From Gammaproteobacteria bacterium (lineage in GTDB: Bacteria; Pseudomonadota; Gammaproteobacteria; Enterobacterales; Kangiellaceae), in the NCBI GenBank assembly GCA_013372875.1, contig JABXIW010000452.1, positions 1 to 22,071 of the forward strand: a stretch of 22,071 nucleotides of DNA, read 5' to 3'. The translations under genes and the position numbers were made by a program. The stretch's first letter is position 1; every line of letters begins with the position of its first letter. The notes under the pieces are model-generated. The model ran no database searches. It was given only the letters and a program-made list of their open reading frames with translations, and was not told the origin of the DNA. Below, piece after piece: positions 8,237 to 15,792 of this stretch.

Positions 8237-8746
8237 TTAGAGTTTTTCTAAAACGAAAGTCGTTGTTACCTTGCCCGACCACTGGGGTTTTGATCCGTCT
8301 GGATAAACTTCATCGACCATCGTGAGATAAAGTAATTCTTGCTGCCACTTGAGGGTATAGATTTGCTGTCCACCTTCAAAACCAGGGACTTTAGCTATGA
8401 CAGCTGTTGAGGTAAGACCTTTTTCTGTAATTTTATAGCTTCCAGCATTAAAAACCACGGACTTAAACCCTGAAATAGCTTCCTCATCAGTAGGTTTTGA
8501 TAAGATTTTAAAAGGTGTTCTCGGTTTTTGAGTAAGAGTCCATTGCAGTGAATAATGTCGATCAGTGAAAATAAACACCCCAGGTTGCGCTTTTTCAATT
8601 TCTGCGCTTTTTTCGCCGTTTTTCCAAATAACTTTGTTAACTTTCCATGCTCCAATCAGCGAATCATTTTTCGCTTTGGGAGTGATATTGCAAGCAGCTA
8701 ATGTAAAAATTAACGCTATTATCAAGAAAAATCGAGCTTTTATCAT
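8237..8746 (-). CDS. Putative lipoprotein with a lipocalin-like fold
   Basis: A 169-residue protein with a type II signal peptide: positive MIKARFF start, hydrophobic core and lipobox LAAC with Cys19. The +2 residue is Asn, so outer-membrane sorting is likely by the usual Asp rule. The mature part begins with SLIGAWKVNKVIWKNGE, resembling lipocalin-like domains (GTW start, then alternating beta strands such as VFIFTDRHYSLQW). It ends TTFVLEKL. Ligand and role are unknown. A GTG at 8758 would add four residues; the ATG is preferred because it gives a normal signal peptide. The stop codon touches that of the M48 gene. Confidence 0.75.
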   Translation of the reverse strand: MIKARFFLIIALIFTLAACNITPKAKNDSLIGAWKVNKVIWKNGEKSAEIEKAQPGVFIFTDRHYSLQWTLTQKPRTPFKILSKPTDEEAISGFKSVVFNAGSYKITEKGLTSTAVIAKVPGFEGGQQIYTLKWQQELLYLTMVDEVYPDGSKPQWSGKVTTTFVLEKL

Positions 8747-8834
8747 CTTTAAGGGCACTCTTTTAAGTTCTGCAGTTTACTCATCTTAAAGATTCATTTA
8801 TCGTAAAGCCACAATTATTAGAATTCAGAATAAT

Positions 8835-9458
8835 ATGAAATTTTTAGTCTTAACTTGCGCTTTTATCAGCGGTTTTTGCATCATGACAGTCGAGTTGTTG
8901 GGCGGAAAAATCCTTTCGCCTTATTTTGGCGGCAGCGTCTTTGTATGGGGCAGCATCATCACCGTTTTTATGTTGGCCTTATCCATCGGCTATTTATTAG
9001 GTGGCAAATGGTCATTAAGCCAACCGTCCACCAAAAAATACGGCAGCTTATTTTTAGCTTCCGCCCTAACCGTTTTACCACTAATCATTTTCCATGACGC
9101 CATTTCTGATTGGGTATTTGAGTTAATTGAAGATCCCCGCTACGGATCTTTGGTTTCATCAATTATTCTATTTTTCATTCCAACCACGATTCTTGGAATG
9201 ATTGCGCCCTATTCAGTGAGACTTTTGGTCTCATCCACTCAATCCAGTGGTCAAACAGCGGGGTTTTTATACTTTGTCTCGACTCTCGGCAGTGCCTTAG
9301 GCACACTCGCCACTTCTTTCTATTTCGTCAAATATTTTGAGTTAAATCACATTCTATATGGTGTTGTAGTCGCTTTATCCTTAGCAGGACTGTGCGCTAT
9401 ATTGTTTGGCAATAACGACTTAATTTCAGGAAACAATACGGAGCAAGCAAATGGCTAA
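8835..9458 (+). CDS. Six-TM membrane half of a spermidine-synthase-like protein
   Basis: A 207-residue protein with six membrane segments (starting near residues 4, 36, 69, 96, 140 and 172). CAFISGFCIMTVELLGGKI, followed by PYFGGSVFVWGSIITVFML, is the signature of the membrane domain found at the N-terminus of 'fused MFS/spermidine synthase' proteins, where it normally continues into a Rossmann domain. Here the gene ends after TM6 and the Rossmann half is the next gene, overlapping by 8 nt (ATGGCTAA), which suggests translational coupling and a two-subunit complex. No transport substrate is known. The Shine-Dalgarno is weak. Confidence 0.8.
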   Translation: MKFLVLTCAFISGFCIMTVELLGGKILSPYFGGSVFVWGSIITVFMLALSIGYLLGGKWSLSQPSTKKYGSLFLASALTVLPLIIFHDAISDWVFELIEDPRYGSLVSSIILFFIPTTILGMIAPYSVRLLVSSTQSSGQTAGFLYFVSTLGSALGTLATSFYFVKYFELNHILYGVVVALSLAGLCAILFGNNDLISGNNTEQANG

Positions 9459-10347
9459 ATTTTTAAGTTTAACGATTATTTTTGCATTGGCTGTTTTTGC
9501 AAACTCAATTGAAGCTAAAACCATTGAGAAAAAACGCTCGCTCTATCAAAACGTTTATGTGGTTGAAGAACAAGGAATGCGCTGCCTGCGGTTTCGTAAG
9601 AAAAATAAAAATGATCTTAGCCAGTCCTGTATTTTTTTAGAGACACCAGAGCGCTTGGTTTTTACTTACTACAAGCAAGCCATGGGCGTTACATACTTTT
9701 TGGATAAGCCTGAAAACATCTTGATTATTGGCCTTGGTGGCGGCATTTTAGCCAACACCTATGCAGAAATTTATCCTGAAGCACACATCACTTCCGTCGA
9801 GATCGATGAAGTGGTGGCGGAAATGGCAAAGAAATATTTTGGTTATGATGACTCGGCTGAAAACAAAGAAACCCATGTCCGCGATGGTCGAGTTTTTGTT
9901 AAACGCGCCATCAAAAAAGGCTTGAAGTACGACTTAATCTTGCTGGATGCTTTTAACAGTGACTATATTCCTGAGCACATGATGACCAAGGAATATTTAG
10001 AAGAAGTTAAAGAGTTAGTGACTGACGATGGCATTATCATGGCCAATACTTTTAGCAGCAGTAAACTATTCGATCACGAGTCTGCAACCTACCATCATGT
10101 GTTTGGTGATATGTACCAAATCATGTTTCACGAAGGTAAAACCAATCGCGTGATTATTGTCAATAAAGGTGATTTGCCAGCGAAAAAAGATATTTTAGCC
10201 AAAGCCAACGAAATGCGTAATCAGTTAAGCCATTACGGAGTGGATGCTTTTGCCTTGTATGATGCTATCCGTGATGACGTCAATTGGGATACCGAAGCAA
10301 AAATATTAACCGACCAGTTTTCGCCAGCTAATCTTTTAAAAGATTAA
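9451..10347 (+). CDS. Spermidine/spermine synthase-like Rossmann protein with an export signal
   Basis: A 298-residue protein. Residues 1-22 form a signal peptide (Lys3, hydrophobic core, ANSIEA before Lys23) or a seventh TM helix. The rest is the spermidine-synthase fold: GLGGG (94-98), SVEIDE with Glu117/Asp119, DGRVF (145-149), and LLDAFNSDYIPEHMMT (164-179). The catalytic DSTD-like motif of true spermidine synthases is replaced by DAFNSD, so polyamine synthesis is doubtful. Cys45 and Cys60 are the only cysteines and could form a disulphide, which fits a periplasmic location. Family knowledge: such proteins are usually fused to the membrane half encoded just upstream, and their reaction is not established. 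A terminator follows. Confidence 0.8.
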   Translation: MAKFLSLTIIFALAVFANSIEAKTIEKKRSLYQNVYVVEEQGMRCLRFRKKNKNDLSQSCIFLETPERLVFTYYKQAMGVTYFLDKPENILIIGLGGGILANTYAEIYPEAHITSVEIDEVVAEMAKKYFGYDDSAENKETHVRDGRVFVKRAIKKGLKYDLILLDAFNSDYIPEHMMTKEYLEEVKELVTDDGIIMANTFSSSKLFDHESATYHHVFGDMYQIMFHEGKTNRVIIVNKGDLPAKKDILAKANEMRNQLSHYGVDAFALYDAIRDDVNWDTEAKILTDQFSPANLLKD

Positions 10348-10354
10348 CCCAATC

Positions 10355-10383
10355 AAAAAAGAGGCTCAATGAGCCTCTTTTTT
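10355..10383. terminator. Bidirectional terminator between two convergent genes
   Basis: Stem GAGGCTC (10361-10367) with GAGCCTC (10371-10377), flanked by A6 (10355-10360) and T6 (10378-10383). It serves the spermidine-synthase-like operon on + and the CNNM/CorC-like gene on -, whose stop codon is directly adjacent. Confidence 0.88.
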
Positions 10384-11445
10384 CTAGTCTTCGAGTTCTA
10401 TTCCTTTGTTTTTCGCTTTTAGTTTCCACTTCAACTTTGCCAATCGCTGCATATCTTCAACTCGGTCAACCTCATCCATAATCTCTACTCCAAGCAAAGT
10501 TTCTACAATATCTTCCATCGTTACCAGTCCTTTAGTAGCGCCATATTCATCGACAACTAAAGCAATATGCTGCTTTTGATCGATCATGGCTTCTAATAAT
10601 TCTGCCAAGTTTTTATTGGCGAAAATTGCTGACATTTCGCGCTTGATTTCTGAAACTAAAGTTTGCCCTTGACCATCACTTTGCAATCTAAAAATATCAT
10701 CTTTCAACGCAAAGCCATTAATCTGATCGATATCAGTATCATATAGCGGAAAACGTGAAAACGGCGCTTTCAGAGCTGCTTTGTAAGCATCTTCAATGCT
10801 TGAGTCTTGAGCAATCCCTGTTAATACCGTTCTAGGCGTCATAACATCTGCTGCGGTCAATGACTCGAACTGAAATAAGTTTTTTATTACCCTCAATTCA
10901 TAGGCTTCTAAATCGCCAACGCCCTCGCCCACATCCGCCATGGCAATAAATTCATCACGATTAAAGACAGGTACTTCTTTATCACGCGCAATCCAGCGAG
11001 TAATTTTCTCTGAAATCCAGATCAGCGGATAGAGCAGCTTAATAATGCCATTGATGAAAACCGCAACGGACGGCGCAAGCCTTTTCCAATAGACCGCGCC
11101 AATGGTCTTAGGGATGATTTCTGACAATAGTAAAATCGCCAAAGTCATTGCTGCCGAAAAAGCACCAATCCAAGCACTACCAAACACTTGCGTCGCTTTT
11201 GCCCCAGCCACAATCGCACCTACCGTATGGGCAATAGTATTCAGCGTTAAAATTGCCGCCAAAGACTGATCGATATTATCGACTCGAACTCTCGCCAACA
11301 GCCTTGCCTGCCTTGGCCGCTCCTGCTTACGATGCTCAATAAAACCAGGAGAAATACTCAGCAACACAGCCTCAGCAATTGAGCAAAGAAAAGAAACACC
11401 GATGGAAAGAACTATAAAAATGATTAACAGGTATATGTCAGACAT
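10384..11445 (-). CDS. CNNM/CorC-family membrane protein with CBS pair
   Basis: A 353-residue 'hemolysin family' protein. The N-terminal DUF21/CNNM membrane domain (about 1-165) contains SIAEAVLLS (about 22-30), LTLNTIAHTVGAIVAG (about 66-81) and the conserved SEIIPKTIG (about 107-115). It is followed by a tandem CBS (Bateman) module (about 200-320), with MTPRTVLTGI at its start and VVDEYGATKGLVTMEDIVETLLG near its end. Family members move or sense Mg2+/divalent cations at the inner membrane, with nucleotides bound by the CBS pair. The C-terminal CorC/HlyC transporter-associated domain is absent; the protein ends in a short Lys-rich tail. This is the shorter form common in gammaproteobacteria. 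No Shine-Dalgarno is evident. A TATAAT on the minus strand (11481-11476) is a likely -10 box. Confidence 0.88.
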   Translation of the reverse strand: MSDIYLLIIFIVLSIGVSFLCSIAEAVLLSISPGFIEHRKQERPRQARLLARVRVDNIDQSLAAILTLNTIAHTVGAIVAGAKATQVFGSAWIGAFSAAMTLAILLLSEIIPKTIGAVYWKRLAPSVAVFINGIIKLLYPLIWISEKITRWIARDKEVPVFNRDEFIAMADVGEGVGDLEAYELRVIKNLFQFESLTAADVMTPRTVLTGIAQDSSIEDAYKAALKAPFSRFPLYDTDIDQINGFALKDDIFRLQSDGQGQTLVSEIKREMSAIFANKNLAELLEAMIDQKQHIALVVDEYGATKGLVTMEDIVETLLGVEIMDEVDRVEDMQRLAKLKWKLKAKNKGIELED

Positions 11446-11467
11446 TCATGGTCATTGATTTTAGGGA

Positions 11468-11496
11468 TTGCATCAATTATATATAAACTGTATTCA
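11468..11496 (+). promoter_or_regulatory. Candidate promoter of the broken lipoprotein gene
   Basis: TTGCAT (11468-11473) and TATTCA (11491-11496) with 17-bp spacing, 19 bp before the ATG at 11515. It overlaps the minus-strand TATAAT likely used by the CNNM/CorC-like gene, so the two divergent promoters share the same DNA. Confidence 0.35.
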
Positions 11497-11514
11497 CAAT
11501 AAAAACATCAAATT

Positions 11515-11920
11515 ATGAAACATTACATAGCACTGGGATTAACATCACTGCTACTTATTTCTTGTGCGTCAGCCCCAATAAGAAATGAGCACCTAACAAA
11601 CTTTTCAAAATGATGAAGAAACTACTGACTATGAGTATAAGAATGGTGCTAAATGTGCAGAAGAAGCCTATGAGCAAGGAGTACCATTCAAGTTTGGATA
11701 TTTAACGATTGGTATTGATTCTCATATATGCAACGTATTTGTTACCGATCAGAAGGGAAATATAACCTATATAGATTTTGATTATGACACCGCGGGAATG
11801 CTTAGAACATCAGGTGGTAATAGCGCTTTATACATTCAAAGTTGTGAAAAATTAGAATTTTCTCTTAGATCTCCTTATATAAGCTGGGAAAATTGTAAGG
11901 CTATAACCGATAAAAATTAG
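11515..11920 (+). pseudogene. Frameshifted small lipoprotein gene, possibly acquired
   Basis: Frame 1 from the ATG at 11515 encodes 32 residues: a short signal peptide with lipobox LLISC (Cys17), ending at TGA 11611-11613. From CAA at 11606 the +1 frame stays open for 104 codons to TAG 11918-11920, with no start codon near its beginning. Removing one T from TTTT (11602-11605) joins them into a 134-residue lipoprotein. The second part contains four cysteines (AKCAEE, HICNVF, QSCEKL, ENCKAI), suited to two disulphides in the periplasm. Codon use differs from the neighbours: 7 of 11 Ile codons are ATA and all 3 Arg codons are AGA. This suggests acquisition. Family unknown. A sequencing error or an active +1 shift at TTT-T cannot be excluded. 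Confidence 0.7.
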
Positions 11921-11931
11921 CATATTTTTTT

Positions 11932-12035
11932 CTAGGCGAGGCGTAGCAGATATTTAAATTCCGATTTTACTAAAGTAAATAGCCAAGGGGCTAGACCCTG
12001 CGGAACTTTAAATGTACTGCTACAACAAAGCATAG
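11932..12035. repeat. Branched imperfect palindrome (about 100 bp)
   Basis: The arms 11943-11963 and 12001-12023 are complementary: GTAGCAG with CTGCTAC, ATTTAAA with TTTAAAT, TTCCG with CGGAA, and small bulges between. Between the arms lie two more hairpins, TTTACT/AGTAAA (11966-11979) and TAGCC-AAGG-GGCTA (11980-11993), giving a three-way-junction form. Outside the arms, CTAGGC (11932-11937) weakly matches GCATAG (12030-12035). It could be a dispersed non-autonomous repeat, a DNA cruciform or a structured RNA. No open frame is present and I do not recognise a named family. Confidence 0.55.
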
Positions 12036-12059
12036 GGATAAATAGGCAATTTTTACTTT

Positions 12060-12332
12060 TTAAAACTTCTTATTCTTCTCTTCCCACTCTTTCTGCTGCT
12101 TTTTAACCAACTTATAAGCCTGAAACAGTTGCTTATGAAACGGCACCATCATGGCAATTCCTGCGATAATCATTAGCCAAGGATAATAAGGCCAGCTAAT
12201 TAAATCCGTTAATTTTGCATTCCCAGTTTCATGGATACTGTACATTTCATAGGCTGCAAACATGATCAGAACCATACCCAGTACATTCAGAATCATCTTC
12301 AATGGTGAAATTTTTGGTTGCTCAAAGCTCAT
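12060..12332 (-). CDS. Small two-TM membrane protein in operon with the PLP enzyme
   Basis: A 90-residue protein with two hydrophobic helices (about 13-28, MILNVLGMVLIMFAAY, and about 48-63, YYPWLMIIAGIAMMVPF) and a basic, charged tail (KKQQKEWEEKNKKF), so both ends should be cytoplasmic. The ATG at 12332 has GAGG 7 nt upstream; this site overlaps the stop codon region of the preceding PLP enzyme gene (9 bp between the two genes). Co-translation is therefore likely. I do not recognise the family and cannot assign a role. Confidence 0.75.
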   Translation of the reverse strand: MSFEQPKISPLKMILNVLGMVLIMFAAYEMYSIHETGNAKLTDLISWPYYPWLMIIAGIAMMVPFHKQLFQAYKLVKKQQKEWEEKNKKF

Positions 12333-12341
12333 CTCTTAACC

Positions 12342-13310
12342 TCAGTCTATAAACCCTTTTTCTTGCATCCACTCATCGTTATACATTTTCGATAAATAAC
12401 GATTGCCGGTGTCGGGAACTAGTGTGACCACTCGCTTTGGTTCAGTTTGTTCTTGGCAATATTTAAGTGCCGCCGCCAACAAAGTGCCGGTGGATGAGCC
12501 ACCCATAATCGCTTCTTTTAACATTAAATCGCGTGCTACGTTTAAGGCTTCTTTATCAGAAACATAATAGGCTTTATCAAATAGTTTCATTTCGCAAATA
12601 TCAGGAATAAAATCTTCGCCAATGCCTTCTACTACCCATGAACCCGCTTCGACCATTTCGCCCGTGTTATGGTAGTGCGCTAATATAGAGCCTTCAGGAT
12701 CGGCCAATACCATTTCCATATCAGGATTTTGTTCTTTTAAATAGCGCCCTAAACCCGTAACCGTTCCTCCTGAGCCAACACCCACTACCATGGCATCGAT
12801 TTTGCCGTCCATTTGTTGCCAGATTTCAGGACCCGTGGTTTTGTAATGCGCAGCAAAGTTAGCTGGATTACCAAATTGGTTGATATAAAACCAACCATTT
12901 TCTTTAGACAAGCGCTCAGCCATATCTTGGTAATATTCAGGATGCCCTTTCATCACATCAGAGCGTGTCCAAATCACTTCCGCGCCTAAGGCCTTCAAAT
13001 TATAGGCCTTTTCTTTGCTCATCTTGTCAGGCAAAACAATTTTCAGCTTATAACCTTTTTGTGCCGCCACTAATGCCAAGCCTAAGCCGGTATTACCCGC
13101 AGTGGCTTCAATCAAGGTATCACCTGGTTTGATATCACCCGCTTCTTCGGCGGCATTAATCATACTGACTGCTATTCGGTCTTTAATCGAGCCGCCAGGA
13201 TTCTGCGACTCCAACTTGCCGAATAATTGGCAAACGCCCGTCTCCAACTTGGTAAATTCCATCATCGGCGTGTTGCCAATCATGTCTAAAACATTGTTAT
13301 AAATCTTCAT
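12342..13310 (-). CDS. Cysteine synthase / cystathionine beta-synthase-like PLP enzyme
   Basis: A 322-residue fold-type II PLP enzyme acting in the cytoplasm on serine or O-acetylserine with a thiol (sulphide or homocysteine). The PLP Schiff-base lysine is Lys43 in NPGGSIKDR; the substrate loop is TAGNTG (70-75); phosphate-binding loop GVGSGGT (177-183); GGSSTG (270-275). EGIGEDFIP (228-236) and the ending PDTGNRYLSKMYNDEWM are closer to the catalytic core of cystathionine beta-synthase than to CysK or CysM. It has no C-terminal CBS regulatory domain. Which of the two reactions it performs cannot be decided from sequence. No cystathionine gamma-lyase gene is adjacent. No clear Shine-Dalgarno is seen before the ATG at 13310. 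Confidence 0.9.
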   Translation of the reverse strand: MKIYNNVLDMIGNTPMMEFTKLETGVCQLFGKLESQNPGGSIKDRIAVSMINAAEEAGDIKPGDTLIEATAGNTGLGLALVAAQKGYKLKIVLPDKMSKEKAYNLKALGAEVIWTRSDVMKGHPEYYQDMAERLSKENGWFYINQFGNPANFAAHYKTTGPEIWQQMDGKIDAMVVGVGSGGTVTGLGRYLKEQNPDMEMVLADPEGSILAHYHNTGEMVEAGSWVVEGIGEDFIPDICEMKLFDKAYYVSDKEALNVARDLMLKEAIMGGSSTGTLLAAALKYCQEQTEPKRVVTLVPDTGNRYLSKMYNDEWMQEKGFID

Positions 13311-13387
13311 AAGAGAATACTAATCTAAGCCTTTAAAACTAGGACTATTTGAATGGTCGCTACTTTAACATAAAGCCATAAAAATTG

Positions 13388-13492
13388 GTGCAAAAAGATC
13401 TGCTCCAACCAGTTCGGGCTGAGATGACTTATGCCATGGCTTACCGCATACTAGGCGCACTTTTTTTAGGCAACATCAAAAAGCTAGAATAG
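13388..13492 (+). CDS. Possible 34-residue ORF or gene remnant, doubtful
   Basis: A GTG-started frame (13388) bounded by TAA upstream and TAG at 13490-13492. The peptide begins VQKDLLQPVRAEMTYAM and continues with a hydrophobic RILGALFLG. It vaguely resembles the N-terminal membrane start of ABC-type exporters, but there is no Shine-Dalgarno and nothing follows it. It sits in the 194-bp gap between divergent genes and may be chance or a relic. Confidence 0.15.
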   Translation: MQKDLLQPVRAEMTYAMAYRILGALFLGNIKKLE

Positions 13493-13504
13493 CTAAGAAA
13501 AACA

Positions 13505-15721
13505 ATGTTAGATCGCGCTAGCGTCATTGACGAAAACTTCCAAATTGCACTCAAAACGTCCAAATTTCCTGAAAAGGTTAGCAATATTTCAGCTGCCGTC
13601 ACTCAGCTCTCACCGAGCGAATTTGTCGAGTTGTTTGAGTCCCAAGTTATCAGCCGCCATTTGGATCTACGCGCGCGTAAATTAAAAGATCAGGGTATTG
13701 GCTTTTACACCATTGGCTCTAGCGGCCACGAAGGCAACGCGGTTCTGGGCAAGGTATTCCGTCATACCGATATGGCCTTCTTGCACTATCGCTCTGGCGC
13801 ATTGATGGTACAACGATCACGCCACTTGCCGAATATTGATCCAATCCGCGATCAAATATTATCTTTAGTTGCAGCCAAAGAAGATCCTATTTCACAAGGA
13901 CGCCATAAAGTTTTTGGTAGCAAAGAGTTATTTGTGCCGCCGCAAACTTCGACTATTGCTTCGCACTTACCAAAAGCGATGGGAACGGCTTGGTCATTAG
14001 GTCGTGCAGAGCGTGCAGGGTTTGCTGCAGAAATTCCAAATGATAGCGTTATTTTATGTAACTTTGGTGATGCCAGTTTTAACCATGCTACCTCACAAGC
14101 GGCTTTTAATACCGCGCAATACTTGGCCTATAAGGGCGAACCATTGCCACTAGTCTTTATATGCGAAGACAATGGTATTGGTATTTCAGTTTCTACCCCT
14201 GATAATTGGGTGGAAAATAACGTCAAGAACCGACAATCTATCGAATACATTCAAGCCAATGGCTTGCATTTGCCCGATGCTTATTTAGCCGCGCAAGAAG
14301 CGGAAGAAATTGCTCGCATTGAACGCCGTCCAGTATTCCTGCACCTCAAGACTGTGCGCTTGATGGGTCATGCGGGTAATGATACTGAATCTATGTATCA
14401 TTCTATGGATCGAATTGAAAAAGCCGAAGCGCAAGATCCTTTATTGCATTCAGCGCGAATTTGTATTGAATCAGGGTATTTATCGGTTGGCGAGATTTTA
14501 GATTTATACGAGAAGACCCGCGATAAAGTTGAAGCGACCGCCAATCAGTGTATTGAGTTGCCAAAACTTTCCAATGCCGAAGAAGTCTGCGCTTCGATTG
14601 CGCCAACTTTGCCTGCAAAAGAAAAACCACCGATTGCCAAAATCAATAAGCGCAAAGAGTTGTTTGATATTGGTCGCCAATTTAAATTTTTGGATAAGCC
14701 AAGGAGCATGGCACAGCTCATTAACTACTCTTTGACCGATTTAATGGAGCAATATAAGAACATCATTATGTTTGGCGAAGACGTGGGCAAAAAAGGCGGC
14801 GTTTATAGTATTTCAACCAATCTGCAAAAGCGCTTCGGCGAGGCGCGCGTATTCGATACTTTGTTGGATGAAACCAGTATTTTAGGCACAGCCATTGGCG
14901 CAGCCCATTTAGGTTATTTGCCAATGCCAGAAATTCAATTCTTGGCTTATACCCATAACGCTGAAGATCAAATTCGCGGCGAAGCTGCAACCTTATCCTA
15001 TTTCTCGAATAATCAATTCACCAATCCAATGGTAATTCGAATCGCTGGCCTTGCCTATCAAAAAGGTTTTGGCGGCCATTTCCATAACGACAATAGTTTT
15101 GGCTTCTTACGCGAAATTCCAGGCGTTATTGTTGCTTGTCCATCCAATGGTTTGGATGCCGCAAAAATGATGCGCGAAGCGGTACGGTTAGCCGATGAGC
15201 AAAAACGTGTGGTTGTATTCTTAGAGCCGATTGCGCTTTACCACACCAAAGACTTGCACGAAGCAGGCGATAACGGCTGGTTGTGTGAATATCCACATCC
15301 CAGTGAAACCATTGAGTTTGGTGAATTTGGTTTAATCCCTGCGGCTAACAAATCAAAAGAAACCTTAATCATTACTTATGGTAATGGTAATTACCTATCG
15401 CAACAGGCGCAGAAAATCCTAGCCGACAAGCATAAAACTGATGTTGCAGTGTTGGATTTACGCTGGTTAGCGCCGCTTAATCACCAAGCTATTGCGAAAG
15501 AAGCAGCAAAGTACAGTAAAGTTTTGATTGTTGATGAATGCCGTAAAACCGGCTCTGTATCTGAAGAGATTATCACTGGTTTAATTGAAAACTTAGAGCT
15601 GCCACCAAAAATCAAACGAATCACAGGACACGATACCTTTATCCCAATCGGTGTTTCTTGGGAGTTTGTATTGCCAAGTAAAGAAGATATCGTTAACGCA
15701 GTGCTGGAATTAAAAAAATAA
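13505..15721 (+). CDS. 2-oxoacid dehydrogenase E1, alpha and beta subunits fused
   Basis: A 738-residue thiamine-diphosphate enzyme that decarboxylates a 2-oxoacid and acylates an E2 lipoyl domain. The alpha half (about 40-365) carries GSSGHEGNAV (71-80), HYRSGAL (94-100), the active-site loop GRHKVFGSK (132-140), and the ThDP/Mg motif from GDASFNHA (188-195) to EDNGIGIS (221-228). A linker (about 366-398) leads to the beta half: FGEDVGKKGGVY with Glu425, ETSILGTAIGAA (456-467), and GGHFHNDNS (523-531) with the catalytic-type His. The C-terminal transketolase domain is complete. Branched-chain or related acyl substrates are the usual guess for this fused type. No E2 or E3 gene is nearby, so partners must be encoded elsewhere. 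Start Shine-Dalgarno weak. Confidence 0.9.
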   Translation: MLDRASVIDENFQIALKTSKFPEKVSNISAAVTQLSPSEFVELFESQVISRHLDLRARKLKDQGIGFYTIGSSGHEGNAVLGKVFRHTDMAFLHYRSGALMVQRSRHLPNIDPIRDQILSLVAAKEDPISQGRHKVFGSKELFVPPQTSTIASHLPKAMGTAWSLGRAERAGFAAEIPNDSVILCNFGDASFNHATSQAAFNTAQYLAYKGEPLPLVFICEDNGIGISVSTPDNWVENNVKNRQSIEYIQANGLHLPDAYLAAQEAEEIARIERRPVFLHLKTVRLMGHAGNDTESMYHSMDRIEKAEAQDPLLHSARICIESGYLSVGEILDLYEKTRDKVEATANQCIELPKLSNAEEVCASIAPTLPAKEKPPIAKINKRKELFDIGRQFKFLDKPRSMAQLINYSLTDLMEQYKNIIMFGEDVGKKGGVYSISTNLQKRFGEARVFDTLLDETSILGTAIGAAHLGYLPMPEIQFLAYTHNAEDQIRGEAATLSYFSNNQFTNPMVIRIAGLAYQKGFGGHFHNDNSFGFLREIPGVIVACPSNGLDAAKMMREAVRLADEQKRVVVFLEPIALYHTKDLHEAGDNGWLCEYPHPSETIEFGEFGLIPAANKSKETLIITYGNGNYLSQQAQKILADKHKTDVAVLDLRWLAPLNHQAIAKEAAKYSKVLIVDECRKTGSVSEEIITGLIENLELPPKIKRITGHDTFIPIGVSWEFVLPSKEDIVNAVLELKK

Positions 15722-15747
15722 TCCAATAAAGTAACTACAGAAACAAA

Positions 15748-15770
15748 AGCCCTCAGATGAGGGCTTTTTT
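15748..15770. terminator. Terminator after the fused E1 gene, probably bidirectional
   Basis: Stem AGCCCTC (15748-15754) with GAGGGCT (15759-15765), loop AGAT, followed by a T-run to 15770. On the minus strand the same stem is followed by TTTTG, enough for the convergent abgT-like gene. Confidence 0.85.
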
Positions 15771-15792
15771 GTATAGCTAACTTGCTATTACT

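Noticed and set aside
11602..11613. Programmed +1 frameshift at TTT-TCA-AAA-TGA
   Set aside because: TTT can re-pair in the +1 frame, but the next codon TCA is not a stop or an obviously slow codon, and no internal Shine-Dalgarno or stimulatory structure is seen; a simple indel is the easier reading.
11932..12035. Integron attC site downstream of a cassette-like ORF
   Set aside because: The imperfect palindrome and foreign ORF fit the layout, but the required end boxes (RYYYAAC and GTTRRRY) are absent and no integrase is in the window.
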